Counted from the first letter of the stretch, positions 29,504-38,117 are shown. The stretch is 51,195 bases of DNA from Mesorhizobium alhagi CCNWXJ12-2 (GCF_000236565.1 NZ_AHAM01000330.1:1-51195), one strand, 5' to 3'. Notes: generated by a model not told the origin, from the letters alone. Made by a program: numbers and translations.

Positions 29504-30664
29504 TCAGGCGGCCATTTTCGCCTTCAGGCTGTTCGCGGCCATGGCGTATCCACCCGCCGCCCCGTCGACGAAATGGATGTGGTCGCGCTGCAGCGGCGTG
29601 GCGACGATGCAGGTCATCAGCGCCGAGTTCTGGCGGTGCAGCCCGTAACTGGATATGCCTTCGCGTTCGGCGCGCTCGAGCCGCTCCTCGATCCGCCTTA
29701 GTCGCTCAGGGTCGAGGTCGACCGTCATCTTCAGGCCGTCGTCGAATTTCCGGAAATCGGAGTTCCGGACGACGTCGCTCCGATACTGGAGCGGATCGAA
29801 CCGGCCGAGCGATAGGCGCAGATACGAGAGTATGCCGATAAGCGCGGTCTGCCCCAGGATCATCAGTTTAGGCCAGAAGCGTTTTCCTTTGGGCGCAAGC
29901 GCGCGCGCCTCGGTCTCGAGCCCCGTGGGCGGGAAGCTGAAATTCGGCCCTTCCAGCGGCACCGGATGGCCGCTTCGCTCCTCCTCGCCCACCAGCGCCA
30001 CGATATCGGCCACCAATTGCTGGAACGCCTTGCCGCTGCCCGCCGCGCCTGGAACAGCGATGATCGAGACGATCTCGCCGTGCCGCGCCTGGATCGGGTT
30101 CCAACGGCACGACAGCCCTGTCAGATCCGGCCGCGTGCCCGCCGGGGCAGGCTCGATCCTGAAACGGCCGGCCTTCATCTCGGCTTCCGCCCAGCTTGCG
30201 CCGCCGCCGGTGAACATGGCGTATGACACCTCGCCGCTGGCCTGGAACCGCGCCACCCGGACGTCCAGCCCCCGGGCGCGGATGTCGGCGATCGGCACGA
30301 TTGCCGCGCGCATCGTCAACTCCAGCTCGTCCGCCACCCAGGTCTGGACGGCCGAAAGCGTCTCGCGGACGGTCGCGGTGGTCGTGGCTGGGAAGGCGAC
30401 CAGCGCCCCGTCTCCGCCGAAGACGAAGGGCAGGTCGCGGCGACCGAGCGCATTGAGCAGCGCCGAAATCACGCTGGCGCCGGCCATATTGACCGATTTG
30501 TAGCCTCCGGCAGCGATCGCCTTGGTCGAATCGACGATATCGGCTGTGGCCAGCGACCAGTCGTCGGGCAGCGCGCGGTAATTATCGGCGTCGGCCACGC
30601 CCTCGAACTGCGCAAACACCGGCAGTGTGTCGAGAAACGGTCGATCGAGGAGCTTGTTTTCCAT
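29504..30664 (-). CDS. DUF3095 protein with cyclase-like core
   Basis: A 386-residue protein that I place in DUF3095. Its N-terminal third resembles the class III nucleotidyl cyclase core: Asp42 in ATADIVDSTKAI matches the first metal aspartate, and FGGDGALVAF (Asp85) matches the GDG loop. The C-terminal part has a single hydrophobic stretch (PKLMILGQTALIGILSYLRL) and a conserved tail HRQNSALMTCIVATPLQRDHIHFVDGA. Activity is unknown. ATG 30664 is the start; an 833-codon frame extending upstream across the opposite-strand glycosyltransferase is a shadow. Its presence beside a true cyclase and a cyclic-nucleotide-binding protein is notable. Confidence 0.75.
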   Translation of the reverse strand: MENKLLDRPFLDTLPVFAQFEGVADADNYRALPDDWSLATADIVDSTKAIAAGGYKSVNMAGASVISALLNALGRRDLPFVFGGDGALVAFPATTTATVRETLSAVQTWVADELELTMRAAIVPIADIRARGLDVRVARFQASGEVSYAMFTGGGASWAEAEMKAGRFRIEPAPAGTRPDLTGLSCRWNPIQARHGEIVSIIAVPGAAGSGKAFQQLVADIVALVGEEERSGHPVPLEGPNFSFPPTGLETEARALAPKGKRFWPKLMILGQTALIGILSYLRLSLGRFDPLQYRSDVVRNSDFRKFDDGLKMTVDLDPERLRRIEERLERAEREGISSYGLHRQNSALMTCIVATPLQRDHIHFVDGAAGGYAMAANSLKAKMAA

Positions 30665-30757
30665 GGTCTGTGAAATAGCACATCTCCCGGCTGGCTGGCG
30701 ATCAATCCGAAGTGACCCGAAATTGACTCGGTGCTGATTCCCCAGATAGGTGGCGCG

Positions 30758-31843
30758 ATGCGAATTGCCTACTACGCGCCGCTCAAATCGCCGGATCATC
30801 CCGTGCCGTCGGGCGACCGCCAGATGGCGCGGATGCTGAAGGCGGCGCTGGAACTTGCCGGCAACGAGGTTGATCTCGCATCCAGGTTCCGCAGTTTTTC
30901 CGCCAACCCGACGGCCGAGTCGCATGCCGCGGCCCTGACTGAGGTCGAGCGCGAGATCGCCCGCCTGTCGGCCTTGTGGAAAACCGGGAAAAAGCCCGAC
31001 CTCTGGTTCTGCTACCATCCTTACTACAAGGCCCCCGATCTCCTCGGGCCGGCGCTCTCCGCCCGCTTCGCCATTCCCTACGTCACCGCGGAGGCTTCTT
31101 ATTCGGCCCGCCGCAACATCGGGATATGGGCGGAAAACCAGGCGCGGCTGGCGGATGTGGTGAGACGCGCGGCGCTGAACATCTGCTTCACCCGCAGGGA
31201 CAGCGACGGCCTGGCTGAAATCGCGCCGCAGGCCCGCTTCGAGCTGCTGCCGCCCTTCATCGACGCCTCGGCCTTCGCCGCGCCGCCGCCCGCCGCCGAT
31301 CCGTCCCGCCTGGTAGCGGTCGGCATGATGCGCCCCGGCGACAAGATGGAAAGCTACCGCATGCTCGCCCGAGCGCTGGAGCGGCTTGTGCATCTGCCTT
31401 GGCGTCTGTCGGTCATCGGCGATGGCCTCTGCCGCGCCGAGGTTGAGGCGGAGTTTTCGCGGATACCCCCGGAGCGCATCGAATGGCTGGGCGAAAAGCC
31501 CCCGGCCGAAGTGCCGTCCCTTTTGCGCGGCGCGGGCGTCTATGTCTGGCCGGGCTGCGGCGAAGCCTACGGCCTTGCCTATCTGGAGGCGCAGGCGGCG
31601 GGACTGCCGGTCGTGGCGCAGGAGATTGCAGGCGTGCCCGAAGTCGTCCGGCATGGAACGACCGGCCTGCTGACCCCACCTGGAGATATTGCGGCATACG
31701 CAGCCGCTGTCGAGCGGCTGCTGACGAATGAGGCCGAGAGGCAGAAACTGGGCGCGGCCGCGCGACGGTTCGTCCTCGACGAGCGCTCGCTCGATGCGGC
31801 AGCCAGGCGCCTGGCAGCAATCCTGCCGGAGGCCCGAACTTGA
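30758..31843 (+). CDS. Glycosyltransferase family 4
   Basis: A 361-residue GT-B glycosyltransferase. N-terminal domain: MRIAYYAPLKSPDHPVPSGD. C-terminal donor site: LSVIGDGLCR, the E-x7-E in CGEAYGLAYLEAQAAGLPVV, and GVPEVVRHGTTGLL. ATG 30758 is chosen because the first strand starts there. It diverges from the DUF3095 gene across 93 bases and is coupled (TGATG) to the deacetylase-like gene, so the two products probably act on the same glycan. Confidence 0.88.
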   Translation: MRIAYYAPLKSPDHPVPSGDRQMARMLKAALELAGNEVDLASRFRSFSANPTAESHAAALTEVEREIARLSALWKTGKKPDLWFCYHPYYKAPDLLGPALSARFAIPYVTAEASYSARRNIGIWAENQARLADVVRRAALNICFTRRDSDGLAEIAPQARFELLPPFIDASAFAAPPPAADPSRLVAVGMMRPGDKMESYRMLARALERLVHLPWRLSVIGDGLCRAEVEAEFSRIPPERIEWLGEKPPAEVPSLLRGAGVYVWPGCGEAYGLAYLEAQAAGLPVVAQEIAGVPEVVRHGTTGLLTPPGDIAAYAAAVERLLTNEAERQKLGAAARRFVLDERSLDAAARRLAAILPEART

Positions 31844-32586
31844 TGCCCGGTGAAATCTGGCAGCCCCTGACGAGAGAACTGGCGCGCTGGCGGCAGGCAA
31901 GCCGGAGCGCCGATTTCTGGCTGCGCGACGACGACGCAATCGAGCCCACCGCCGCGCTCGACCGGCTGCTCGCCACCACGGTGGCTCATGCGGTTCCAGT
32001 CGCATTGGCGGTCATTCCCGCTCCCACCGGAACGCCATTGGCGGAGCGGTTGGCGCGAGAAAATCATGTCACGGTGGCGGTCCACGGCTGGTCGCATGAA
32101 AATCATGCTCCGCAGGGTGAAAAGAAGCACGAGCTCGGGCGCCATCGCCCCCGCGACATCGTGCTGGCGGAACTTTCGCAAGGGCGCGCGCGCCTGCAGC
32201 GCCTGCATGCCGGTCGTTTCGCGCCCATGCTGGTGCCGCCATGGAACAGGATCGATGCGGACCTGCTGCCGCACCTTGCCGGCATCGGCTTTTCGGCGCT
32301 GTCGGTGTTCGGCGTGCCCAGGCCGGGCCCCATGCGCATGCTCAACAGCACCGTCGACATCATGGACTGGCGCGGTAATCGCGGTGGCCGCGACCATGCC
32401 GCACTCATTTCTGAAATCGTGGCGCAGCTCGAACTCGCATTCCGCGGCGAGGGCGCTCCGGTCGGCCTATTGAGCCATCACCTCGTGCATGACGAGGTCG
32501 CCTGGACGTTCCTCGACCGCCTGTTCGAGGTCACCGCGCGGAACGACGCTTGCCGTTGGCGGTCGGTTGGCGAGTTGCTTGCCTGA
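31843..32586 (+). CDS. Polysaccharide deacetylase-like protein
   Basis: A 247-residue protein resembling NodB-fold deacetylases, which remove N- or O-acetyl groups from glycans. Likely metal and catalytic residues are the Asp29-Asp31 cluster (WLRDDDAIEP) and the histidine motif VHGWSHENH (His81, His85, His88). LVPPWNRID is the equivalent of motif 3. No signal peptide is seen, so it would act in the cytoplasm before export. It overlaps the preceding glycosyltransferase (TGATG). Its last 56 bases overlap, tail to tail, the end of the convergent metallo-hydrolase gene. Confidence 0.75.
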   Translation: MPGEIWQPLTRELARWRQASRSADFWLRDDDAIEPTAALDRLLATTVAHAVPVALAVIPAPTGTPLAERLARENHVTVAVHGWSHENHAPQGEKKHELGRHRPRDIVLAELSQGRARLQRLHAGRFAPMLVPPWNRIDADLLPHLAGIGFSALSVFGVPRPGPMRMLNSTVDIMDWRGNRGGRDHAALISEIVAQLELAFRGEGAPVGLLSHHLVHDEVAWTFLDRLFEVTARNDACRWRSVGELLA

Positions 32587-33445
32587 GCGGCGACGGCTTG
32601 GGCAGCTTCAAACGCGAAAATTCGAGCGTCTGCCCGTCGCGCGCGGCGAATGCACCGGGAAAGGCTGCCATCGCCTCCTTTTCGATCGCTGCGAGTTGGT
32701 CGTCGGTGCGCGAGGGATCGTGGTGGAAAATCGCCAGCCCGCGCGCGCCCGCCGCCTCGCAAAGCTTGACGCCCTGCTGCCACGTCGAGTGGCCGTAGCC
32801 GCGTTTGCGCAGCATTTCTTCCTCGGTGTAGGTGCAGTCGTAGATCACCAGGTCGGCGCCTTCGATGAGCCCCAGCACGACCGGATCGAGCTTGCCGGGC
32901 TCATGTTCGGTGTCGCTGATCAAGCACACCGCGCGGCCGCCCCATTCGATGCGGTAGCCGATGCAGCCGCCCGGATGGGTCAGGCTGCCGGTCCTGATCG
33001 TCACGCCTTCCTGCGGCTTCAGGACGTCTCCCGCGACGAAGTCCCGAGTCCCGATACACGCCCGGCACACCTCCATGGCGACCGGAAACCAGGGCGGGCG
33101 CATGAATTCGCTCACCATTTCCAGAGTGGTCATGCGGCCGGCGAGGTGACCCGACCACGTCGTGACACCGATGCGCGGATTGTAAAGCGGGAAGAAGAAC
33201 GGCAGCCCGATGATGTGGTCGTAGTGGCAGTGGGTGAAGAACAGGTCGAACTGGTCGACGCCCGCCGCCATCAATTCCTCGCCTGCCGCGCGGGCGCCCG
33301 AGCCTGCGTCGAAGAGCAGCGTATGCGGCCCGCAGCGCATCTCCACGCATATGGTGTTGCCGCCGTAGCGCTGATATTGGGCGCCCGAAACGGGAACGCT
33401 GCCGCGAACTCCCCAGAATCGGACCCGGAACAAGTCATCGTTCAT
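32531..33445 (-). CDS. MBL-fold metallo-hydrolase, cyclic-nucleotide-phosphodiesterase-like
   Basis: A 304-residue metallo-beta-lactamase-fold hydrolase. The dinuclear metal motif is FTHCHYDHIIGLPFF (His72, His74, Asp76, His77), preceded by RFWGVRGSVPVSG and GGNTICVEM and followed by LTHPGGCIGYRIEWGG, SDTEHEPGKLDP and IFHHDPSRTDDQL. This pattern is shared with proteins often annotated as 3',5'-cyclic-nucleotide phosphodiesterases, but the substrate is unproven. It is transcribed in the same direction as, and 130 bases after, the cyclic-nucleotide-binding gene. If it does cleave cAMP it would complete a make-sense-degrade set in this locus. Confidence 0.8.
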   Translation of the reverse strand: MNDDLFRVRFWGVRGSVPVSGAQYQRYGGNTICVEMRCGPHTLLFDAGSGARAAGEELMAAGVDQFDLFFTHCHYDHIIGLPFFFPLYNPRIGVTTWSGHLAGRMTTLEMVSEFMRPPWFPVAMEVCRACIGTRDFVAGDVLKPQEGVTIRTGSLTHPGGCIGYRIEWGGRAVCLISDTEHEPGKLDPVVLGLIEGADLVIYDCTYTEEEMLRKRGYGHSTWQQGVKLCEAAGARGLAIFHHDPSRTDDQLAAIEKEAMAAFPGAFAARDGQTLEFSRLKLPKPSPLRQATRQPTANGKRRSAR

Positions 33446-33575
33446 TCTATATCTTTGCCCGTCGGTTCCCGTCGGGGAGCTATCCTAGCCAGACTGGCGC
33501 AATATAGCGAGACAGGCAACTCACCGCCTTTCGTTCAACTTACGCTGCGTCCGCGGCCGGGCGAAACGGATGCGC

Positions 33576-34040
33576 CTAGTGCTTGGCCTGGCGCTCCTGG
33601 CTTCGGGCTTCGGAAAGTTCAGCCGTCGTGTGCCCGAGCCGGTCGGCCAGCACGCGGATGATCTCGATCGTCATTTCCGGGAATTCTCTGAGCAGCCGCA
33701 GGAAATGATCCTTGCGGATGCGCAGCGCCTCGAGCGGCATCGACGCCTGCACCGTGGCGGTGCGCGATACGTCGCACAATATCGCTATCTCGCCGACGAT
33801 CTCGTTGGGCTCGACCTCGGCGACTTTTACCTGGCCGCCCGGCGAGTCCACGATGATGTCGGCCTTGCCGGACAGGACGACATAGGCCGCGTCGCCCTCG
33901 TCGCCCTGGCGGAACAGGATTTGCCCGGCGCCATAGCTCACGCGATCGGAAGTGAAGGCGAGGAGCTTGAGCTTGGCCGGCTCCACATTCGAGAACAGCG
34001 GCACCCGCCGCAGCATTCCGACTTCATCGTTGAGAAGCAT
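33576..34040 (-). CDS. Stand-alone cyclic-nucleotide-binding domain protein
   Basis: A 154-residue protein consisting almost entirely of one Crp-type cyclic-nucleotide-binding domain. The phosphate-binding cassette is VGEIAILCDVSRTATVQA, with both key residues kept (Glu84 for ribose, Arg93 for the cyclic phosphate). A C-terminal helix (EMTIEIIRVLADRLGHTTAEL) ends the protein; there is no DNA-binding domain. It is therefore likely a regulatory subunit acting on a partner protein. The ABC-exporter-like gene lies 32 bases upstream on the same strand and is the obvious candidate partner. Confidence 0.88.
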   Translation of the reverse strand: MLLNDEVGMLRRVPLFSNVEPAKLKLLAFTSDRVSYGAGQILFRQGDEGDAAYVVLSGKADIIVDSPGGQVKVAEVEPNEIVGEIAILCDVSRTATVQASMPLEALRIRKDHFLRLLREFPEMTIEIIRVLADRLGHTTAELSEARSQERQAKH

Positions 34041-34072
34041 GGTCTAGCCCCAATCAAAGCTTTTCGAAACCA

Positions 34073-36787
34073 TCATGACAGCAATCCTTTGAAGATACCG
34101 TTTCTTGCCGCGAGTGTCTCGTGCGTTCCATCTTCCACCAGTTCTCCGCCATGGAAAACGATTACGCGGTCGAACAGTTGCGACATTGCCGGATTTGCTA
34201 ACACCCAGATGATAGCCGGATTGCGGCCGTCGCGCTTCGCTTCCTCGAGTACGTTGCGTACGATCTGGTCCTGCGCCCGCTGGTCCAGCGCCGAAAGCGG
34301 CCGGTTGAGGATCAGGAAATCGGCGCGCTTGAGCAGCGCACGCGCCAGGTCCAGCTTCTGTCGCTGTGCCCCGGTCAGCCGCCTGCCGCCCACGCCGACA
34401 TTGAATTCGAGGCCGATGTCCAGCACCTCGTCGTAGAGGCCGAGTTCGTCGAGTATCTCGCGAACGATCGCGCGTATGCGCTCCGGCCCGTCCGGTTGAT
34501 TGTGGCCGATGCGTCCGAACAGCACATTGTCCATCAGGCTGGCCGCGGTGCTGAAGCGCATCGGGTCGTAGCGCTCGATGGCGCCGGCCAATTCCTTCGG
34601 CAGGCCTTCATGGAACCGGCTGCGCGCCTCGACGATCCTCGCCATCAGATCCTCGGTCAACAAGCCGAAACGATGCCTGGGCTCGATATAGGCAAAGCTC
34701 AACATGATGATCTGAGCGCGGTCCTGCTCCGAAACCGTCGCATAGCTGCGCCCTTTTAGCTTTTGCAGCAGAACCTTGTAGCCGGGGATCTCGTCGGCGG
34801 TCATGAAGGCGAGCTGCTGGAAGAACGGGTGATCTGGCGGCAGGTCGCTGAACAGCTCGATGGCGTTGCCGGCGATCTCCAGACCCATATTGTAGAGCAC
34901 TTCGTCGAGCCCGGCCGATTTCAGCACCGACAGGAAGTACGGATTGGAAGCCAGCGCCTTGTCGGCCAGCTCCGGTCCCGTCGCGGTGCCGAAAAGCAGG
35001 TTTTCGCCGACCGTCGCCTGCTGGTTGTATGCTCCCGGCTCGAACGGCACGACCAGTCCGCTCACCCCTTCGGCCGCGACGCGCTCGCGCAGCGCCAGCC
35101 GCAATTCCACGATCCGGTCGACGATCTCGGGATGGCGCGACGGATCGACCGATGCGCGCAGCCCGAGGTCGAGTATGTCGCGCGACAGCGCCACCGCCTC
35201 GAGCACCGGGCGGATCACCAGCAATATGTCGTCCGGGCCCTTGGCGCCGGCCGCTGCGTAGTCCACCCAGTCGCTGTTCAGGTCGAAATCGGGGTTGCCG
35301 GCCTTGCGCGCTTCGCCAACCTCCCAGTTGCGCTGCGTCTCCAGTTCGCCGTCATAGACCGTCGGCGTCAGCGGCGCGTGCTTGAGGCTGTAAAGCAGAT
35401 TGTCGCGCAGCGTTCCCTGCGAGAGGAACGCGTCGGACGAGGCGTAGGCCATACGCCGGCCCACCACCGATTCCGGCAGTTGCAGAAGATCGGTGCCGCC
35501 GATGGCGATCCTGCCGCTTTCGGGCCAGATCAGCCGCGCGACCGCTTCGGCGAAGACCTCCGCGCCGCCTGCGGCGGTTCCGACCACGGCCACCTTCTCG
35601 CCGGGCTTGATCTGCACCGAGACGCGCTCTAGCAGTCTCGCGCCGCTGTCGTCGACCAGCGACAGATTGACGGCAGCGATCGGCCCATCCAGCGCCGGGA
35701 CGCTTTCCGACGACACGGCCTGGATGCGGGAATCCACAATATGGTCGATGCTGAACTGCTCGACCACCTGCGCGTATTTCACCTGCACGTCCTGGCGCGC
35801 CTGGTCCCAGTCGATCAGGTCCTTCATCGGGCCGGGCAGATCCTTGTAGGCGCCGATTACCGCCACGAGTTGTCCGACGTCGAGGCGGCCCTGCAGCGCC
35901 AGGTAGCCACCGATCAGGTAGAACAGGAACGGCGTGACCTGCGCCAGGAAGTTGTTGATGAACTTGACCAGGAATTTCCACTGGTAGAGGTCGTAGCGGA
36001 TCTTGAAGATGCGACCGAGCCGTGCGGCGATGTCGGCGCGCTCGTAGTTCGACGTGTCGTGGATATGGACGGCGCCGATCCCTTCGACGATCTCGCCGAC
36101 CCGGCCGGAAAGCTGCCGTGCGGTAAGCTGCCGCTGGCGGCCGAGTTCGATCAGCCTGCGCCGCATTCTGGGGATGATGCCGAGTTGGATCATGACGATC
36201 ACCAGGGCGACCAGCCCGAGCCAGAAATTCTGGAGCATGATGAACAGCATCGCCGTCAGCGCCTGCCCGCCGAGCAGGGCGGGCTGTACGAAGGCGTCGC
36301 CGATGAAACCTCCGAGCGGCTCGACCTCGTCTTTCACCATGGTCGCGATCTCGGCCGATTTCACCCGCCTGAACTGGTGGGGCGGAAATCTGAGCACCAG
36401 ATCGACCAGTTCGAAGCGGATGCGCCGCAGCATCCTTTCGCCGAGGCGGCCCTTGTAGGTATTGATGTAGAGCTTGAACAGGCCGTTCACGACCACCAGG
36501 AGCAGGAACACCATGCTGAGGGCGAAAAGCGTCTGTTCGCGGTCGAGCGATATTCCCGAAAAGAACACGGTTTCGCCGAACACCGGAAGATCGTAGGCCA
36601 ACCGCAGGAATGGCTGCGTGGTTCCGGGAGTTTCAAAGCCCTGGCCCTGTATCGGCCCGTTGACGATCAACTTTGGCAAGTTGAACGACATGTAGAACGG
36701 GATCATGGATGCGGCGACGACCGCCAATATCCAGAGCTGCTGTTTCCAGGTGTGCGTCCAGATATAGCGGGCCAGGCTCTGTTCCAT
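34073..36787 (-). CDS. ABC-exporter-like membrane protein with degenerate, internally repeated ATPase domain
   Basis: A 904-residue protein. Residues 1-340 are an ABC-exporter membrane domain (hydrophobic segments near 16-35, 86-104, 177-205 and 276-298). The C-terminal part resembles an ATPase domain of over 500 residues, twice normal. All hallmark residues are lost: Walker A reads GTAAGGAE (403-410, Lys replaced by Ala409), the signature is LTGAQ (804-808), Walker B ends ILNRP (Asn828, Arg829 for Asp-Glu), and the switch histidine region reads VLANPA. The segment between Walker A and signature contains three related units: TLRDNLLY (459), TVGENLLF (592) and SLMDNVLF (750). It lies between a methyltransferase-like gene (eight bases away) and the cyclic-nucleotide-binding gene. 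Direct ATP hydrolysis is doubtful. Confidence 0.85.
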   Translation of the reverse strand: MEQSLARYIWTHTWKQQLWILAVVAASMIPFYMSFNLPKLIVNGPIQGQGFETPGTTQPFLRLAYDLPVFGETVFFSGISLDREQTLFALSMVFLLLVVVNGLFKLYINTYKGRLGERMLRRIRFELVDLVLRFPPHQFRRVKSAEIATMVKDEVEPLGGFIGDAFVQPALLGGQALTAMLFIMLQNFWLGLVALVIVMIQLGIIPRMRRRLIELGRQRQLTARQLSGRVGEIVEGIGAVHIHDTSNYERADIAARLGRIFKIRYDLYQWKFLVKFINNFLAQVTPFLFYLIGGYLALQGRLDVGQLVAVIGAYKDLPGPMKDLIDWDQARQDVQVKYAQVVEQFSIDHIVDSRIQAVSSESVPALDGPIAAVNLSLVDDSGARLLERVSVQIKPGEKVAVVGTAAGGAEVFAEAVARLIWPESGRIAIGGTDLLQLPESVVGRRMAYASSDAFLSQGTLRDNLLYSLKHAPLTPTVYDGELETQRNWEVGEARKAGNPDFDLNSDWVDYAAAGAKGPDDILLVIRPVLEAVALSRDILDLGLRASVDPSRHPEIVDRIVELRLALRERVAAEGVSGLVVPFEPGAYNQQATVGENLLFGTATGPELADKALASNPYFLSVLKSAGLDEVLYNMGLEIAGNAIELFSDLPPDHPFFQQLAFMTADEIPGYKVLLQKLKGRSYATVSEQDRAQIIMLSFAYIEPRHRFGLLTEDLMARIVEARSRFHEGLPKELAGAIERYDPMRFSTAASLMDNVLFGRIGHNQPDGPERIRAIVREILDELGLYDEVLDIGLEFNVGVGGRRLTGAQRQKLDLARALLKRADFLILNRPLSALDQRAQDQIVRNVLEEAKRDGRNPAIIWVLANPAMSQLFDRVIVFHGGELVEDGTHETLAARNGIFKGLLS

Positions 36788-36795
36788 GGGCGAAC

Positions 36796-37389
36796 TCAGG
36801 CCGCTGAGCCGGAGGGGCGGAGCACATGGAAGCGCCGCCTGGCGTAGGGCGTGGCGGCGATCTCCGGATCTTCGAGCTTGAGTTCGAAGCTGCAATAGCT
36901 GGTGAGCGTCGGGCGCGCGAGAATCGACGGAACCTGCGAAGCCGCGCGCTCGAACTCGGGCGTGTAGTCGATGACCACCACGCTTGCATTGTCGAGGAGC
37001 GAGAACATGAGTTTGCCGAGCGGCTCGCGCTTGCCGAAAGGCTTCAGCGAGTAGCCGAGCAGCACAAGACCGTAGCTTCGCGGCGCAAAGTCTAGCTCGA
37101 CATCCTGGAACTTGCGGGCGATGTGGCGCACGCGGCAGGGCCGGCCGTTGAGTTCTTCCGCCTCGTATTCGGCGGTTTTTGGATCGATCGAGGTGACCGA
37201 CAGCGGCGCGTGGGTGAGATAGCCGGTTACCGGCCGCATGTGCCCGCCGATCTCGAGCACATGCGGGCAGCCGCGCACGAAATGCGCCGCCAGCACCTGG
37301 CGTATCGCGGCGGCAGGACCGGACAGATGCGGCAGGTCCTGTCCGGCGCCGTCGGATGGCGGAACGGCTTCGAACATGTTCGGGTTCAT
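36796..37389 (-). CDS. Methyltransferase-like protein
   Basis: A protein of about 197 residues with signs of a class I SAM-methyltransferase fold: HVLEIGGHMRPVTGYL as a motif-I-like strand and loop, SVTSIDPKTAEYEAEEL as motif II, and YGLVLLGYSLKPFGKRE as motif IV. The motif-I loop lacks the usual GxGxG, so activity is uncertain. Start could be GTG 37413, ATG 37389 or ATG 37377; I use 37389. The stop is eight bases before the ABC-exporter-like gene, placing it first in that operon. It diverges from another methyltransferase gene with about 56 bases between them. Confidence 0.6.
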   Translation of the reverse strand: MNPNMFEAVPPSDGAGQDLPHLSGPAAAIRQVLAAHFVRGCPHVLEIGGHMRPVTGYLTHAPLSVTSIDPKTAEYEAEELNGRPCRVRHIARKFQDVELDFAPRSYGLVLLGYSLKPFGKREPLGKLMFSLLDNASVVVIDYTPEFERAASQVPSILARPTLTSYCSFELKLEDPEIAATPYARRRFHVLRPSGSAA

Positions 37390-37445
37390 ATGGTCAGATT
37401 GCGTTAGTTGCACCCCAGATGGCTGAAGCTTACAACACGTGCATC

Positions 37446-38114
37446 ATGGACGCTACCCAGACCAACCCCGGCGCCGACTGGCGTGAGACAGCCTTCGACC
37501 TGACCCGCGGAATCGCCGCCTACTGCGGCTGTTCGCTGGTCGGCGGCCTTGCAAAGGTCATCGCCAGGCACCCGCAGGCCGATGTCGGCAACGCCTTCAA
37601 CCACAAGCAGGTCGCCTGCAAATTGTGGGCGCGCGACAAGCTTTTCGAAAGCTGCGGCAGCCGATTCGGCAGCATCTGGATCGTCGGGGGCTGGTATGGC
37701 GTGCTGGCGGCGATGCTGTTCGACGATCCTCGCTTCGACATCGGCGCCATCGAAAGCATCGACATCGATCCGGGCGTGGCCGAGGTGGCCAAGACGCTGA
37801 ACGAGCGCTGGAAGGAACGCTTCCGCGCCTCGACCGGCGACATGTACACGCTCGACTATGCCGGCAGCCGGCCCGACCTCGTCGTCAACACCAGTTGCGA
37901 GCACATCGCCGATCTGCGCGCCTGGCTGGCCCTGTTGCCGCCCGGCACGCGCGTCCTGCTCCAGTCCAACGACTATTTCAGCGAGCCGACGCACATCGCC
38001 TGCGTGCCGTCGCTGCAAGCCTTCGAGAAGCTGGCCGGCCTCACCGAGATCGCCTTCGCCGGCGCGCTGCCGATGAAGAAATACACCAGGTTCATGCTGA
38101 TCGGCAGAGTTTAG
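37446..38114 (+). CDS. Class I SAM-dependent methyltransferase-like protein
   Basis: A 222-residue protein with a Rossmann-type fold: motif I IWIVGGWYGVLAAMLF, motif II IESIDIDPGVAEVAK, and motif IV DLVVNTSCEHI. The C-terminus (GALPMKKYTRFMLIG) completes the sheet. ATG 37446 is preferred since the sequence before it (from ATG 37419) looks unrelated. Substrate unknown; the surrounding glycosyltransferases suggest a sugar or lipid-linked glycan. A hairpin at 38118 begins four bases after its stop. Confidence 0.65.
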   Translation: MDATQTNPGADWRETAFDLTRGIAAYCGCSLVGGLAKVIARHPQADVGNAFNHKQVACKLWARDKLFESCGSRFGSIWIVGGWYGVLAAMLFDDPRFDIGAIESIDIDPGVAEVAKTLNERWKERFRASTGDMYTLDYAGSRPDLVVNTSCEHIADLRAWLALLPPGTRVLLQSNDYFSEPTHIACVPSLQAFEKLAGLTEIAFAGALPMKKYTRFMLIGRV

Positions 38115-38117
38115 TCA

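Noticed and set aside
30665-32005. Long N-terminal extension of the DUF3095 frame
   Set aside because: It lies antisense to the GT4 gene, its translation is low-complexity and Arg-rich, and ATG 30664 gives the normal family start.
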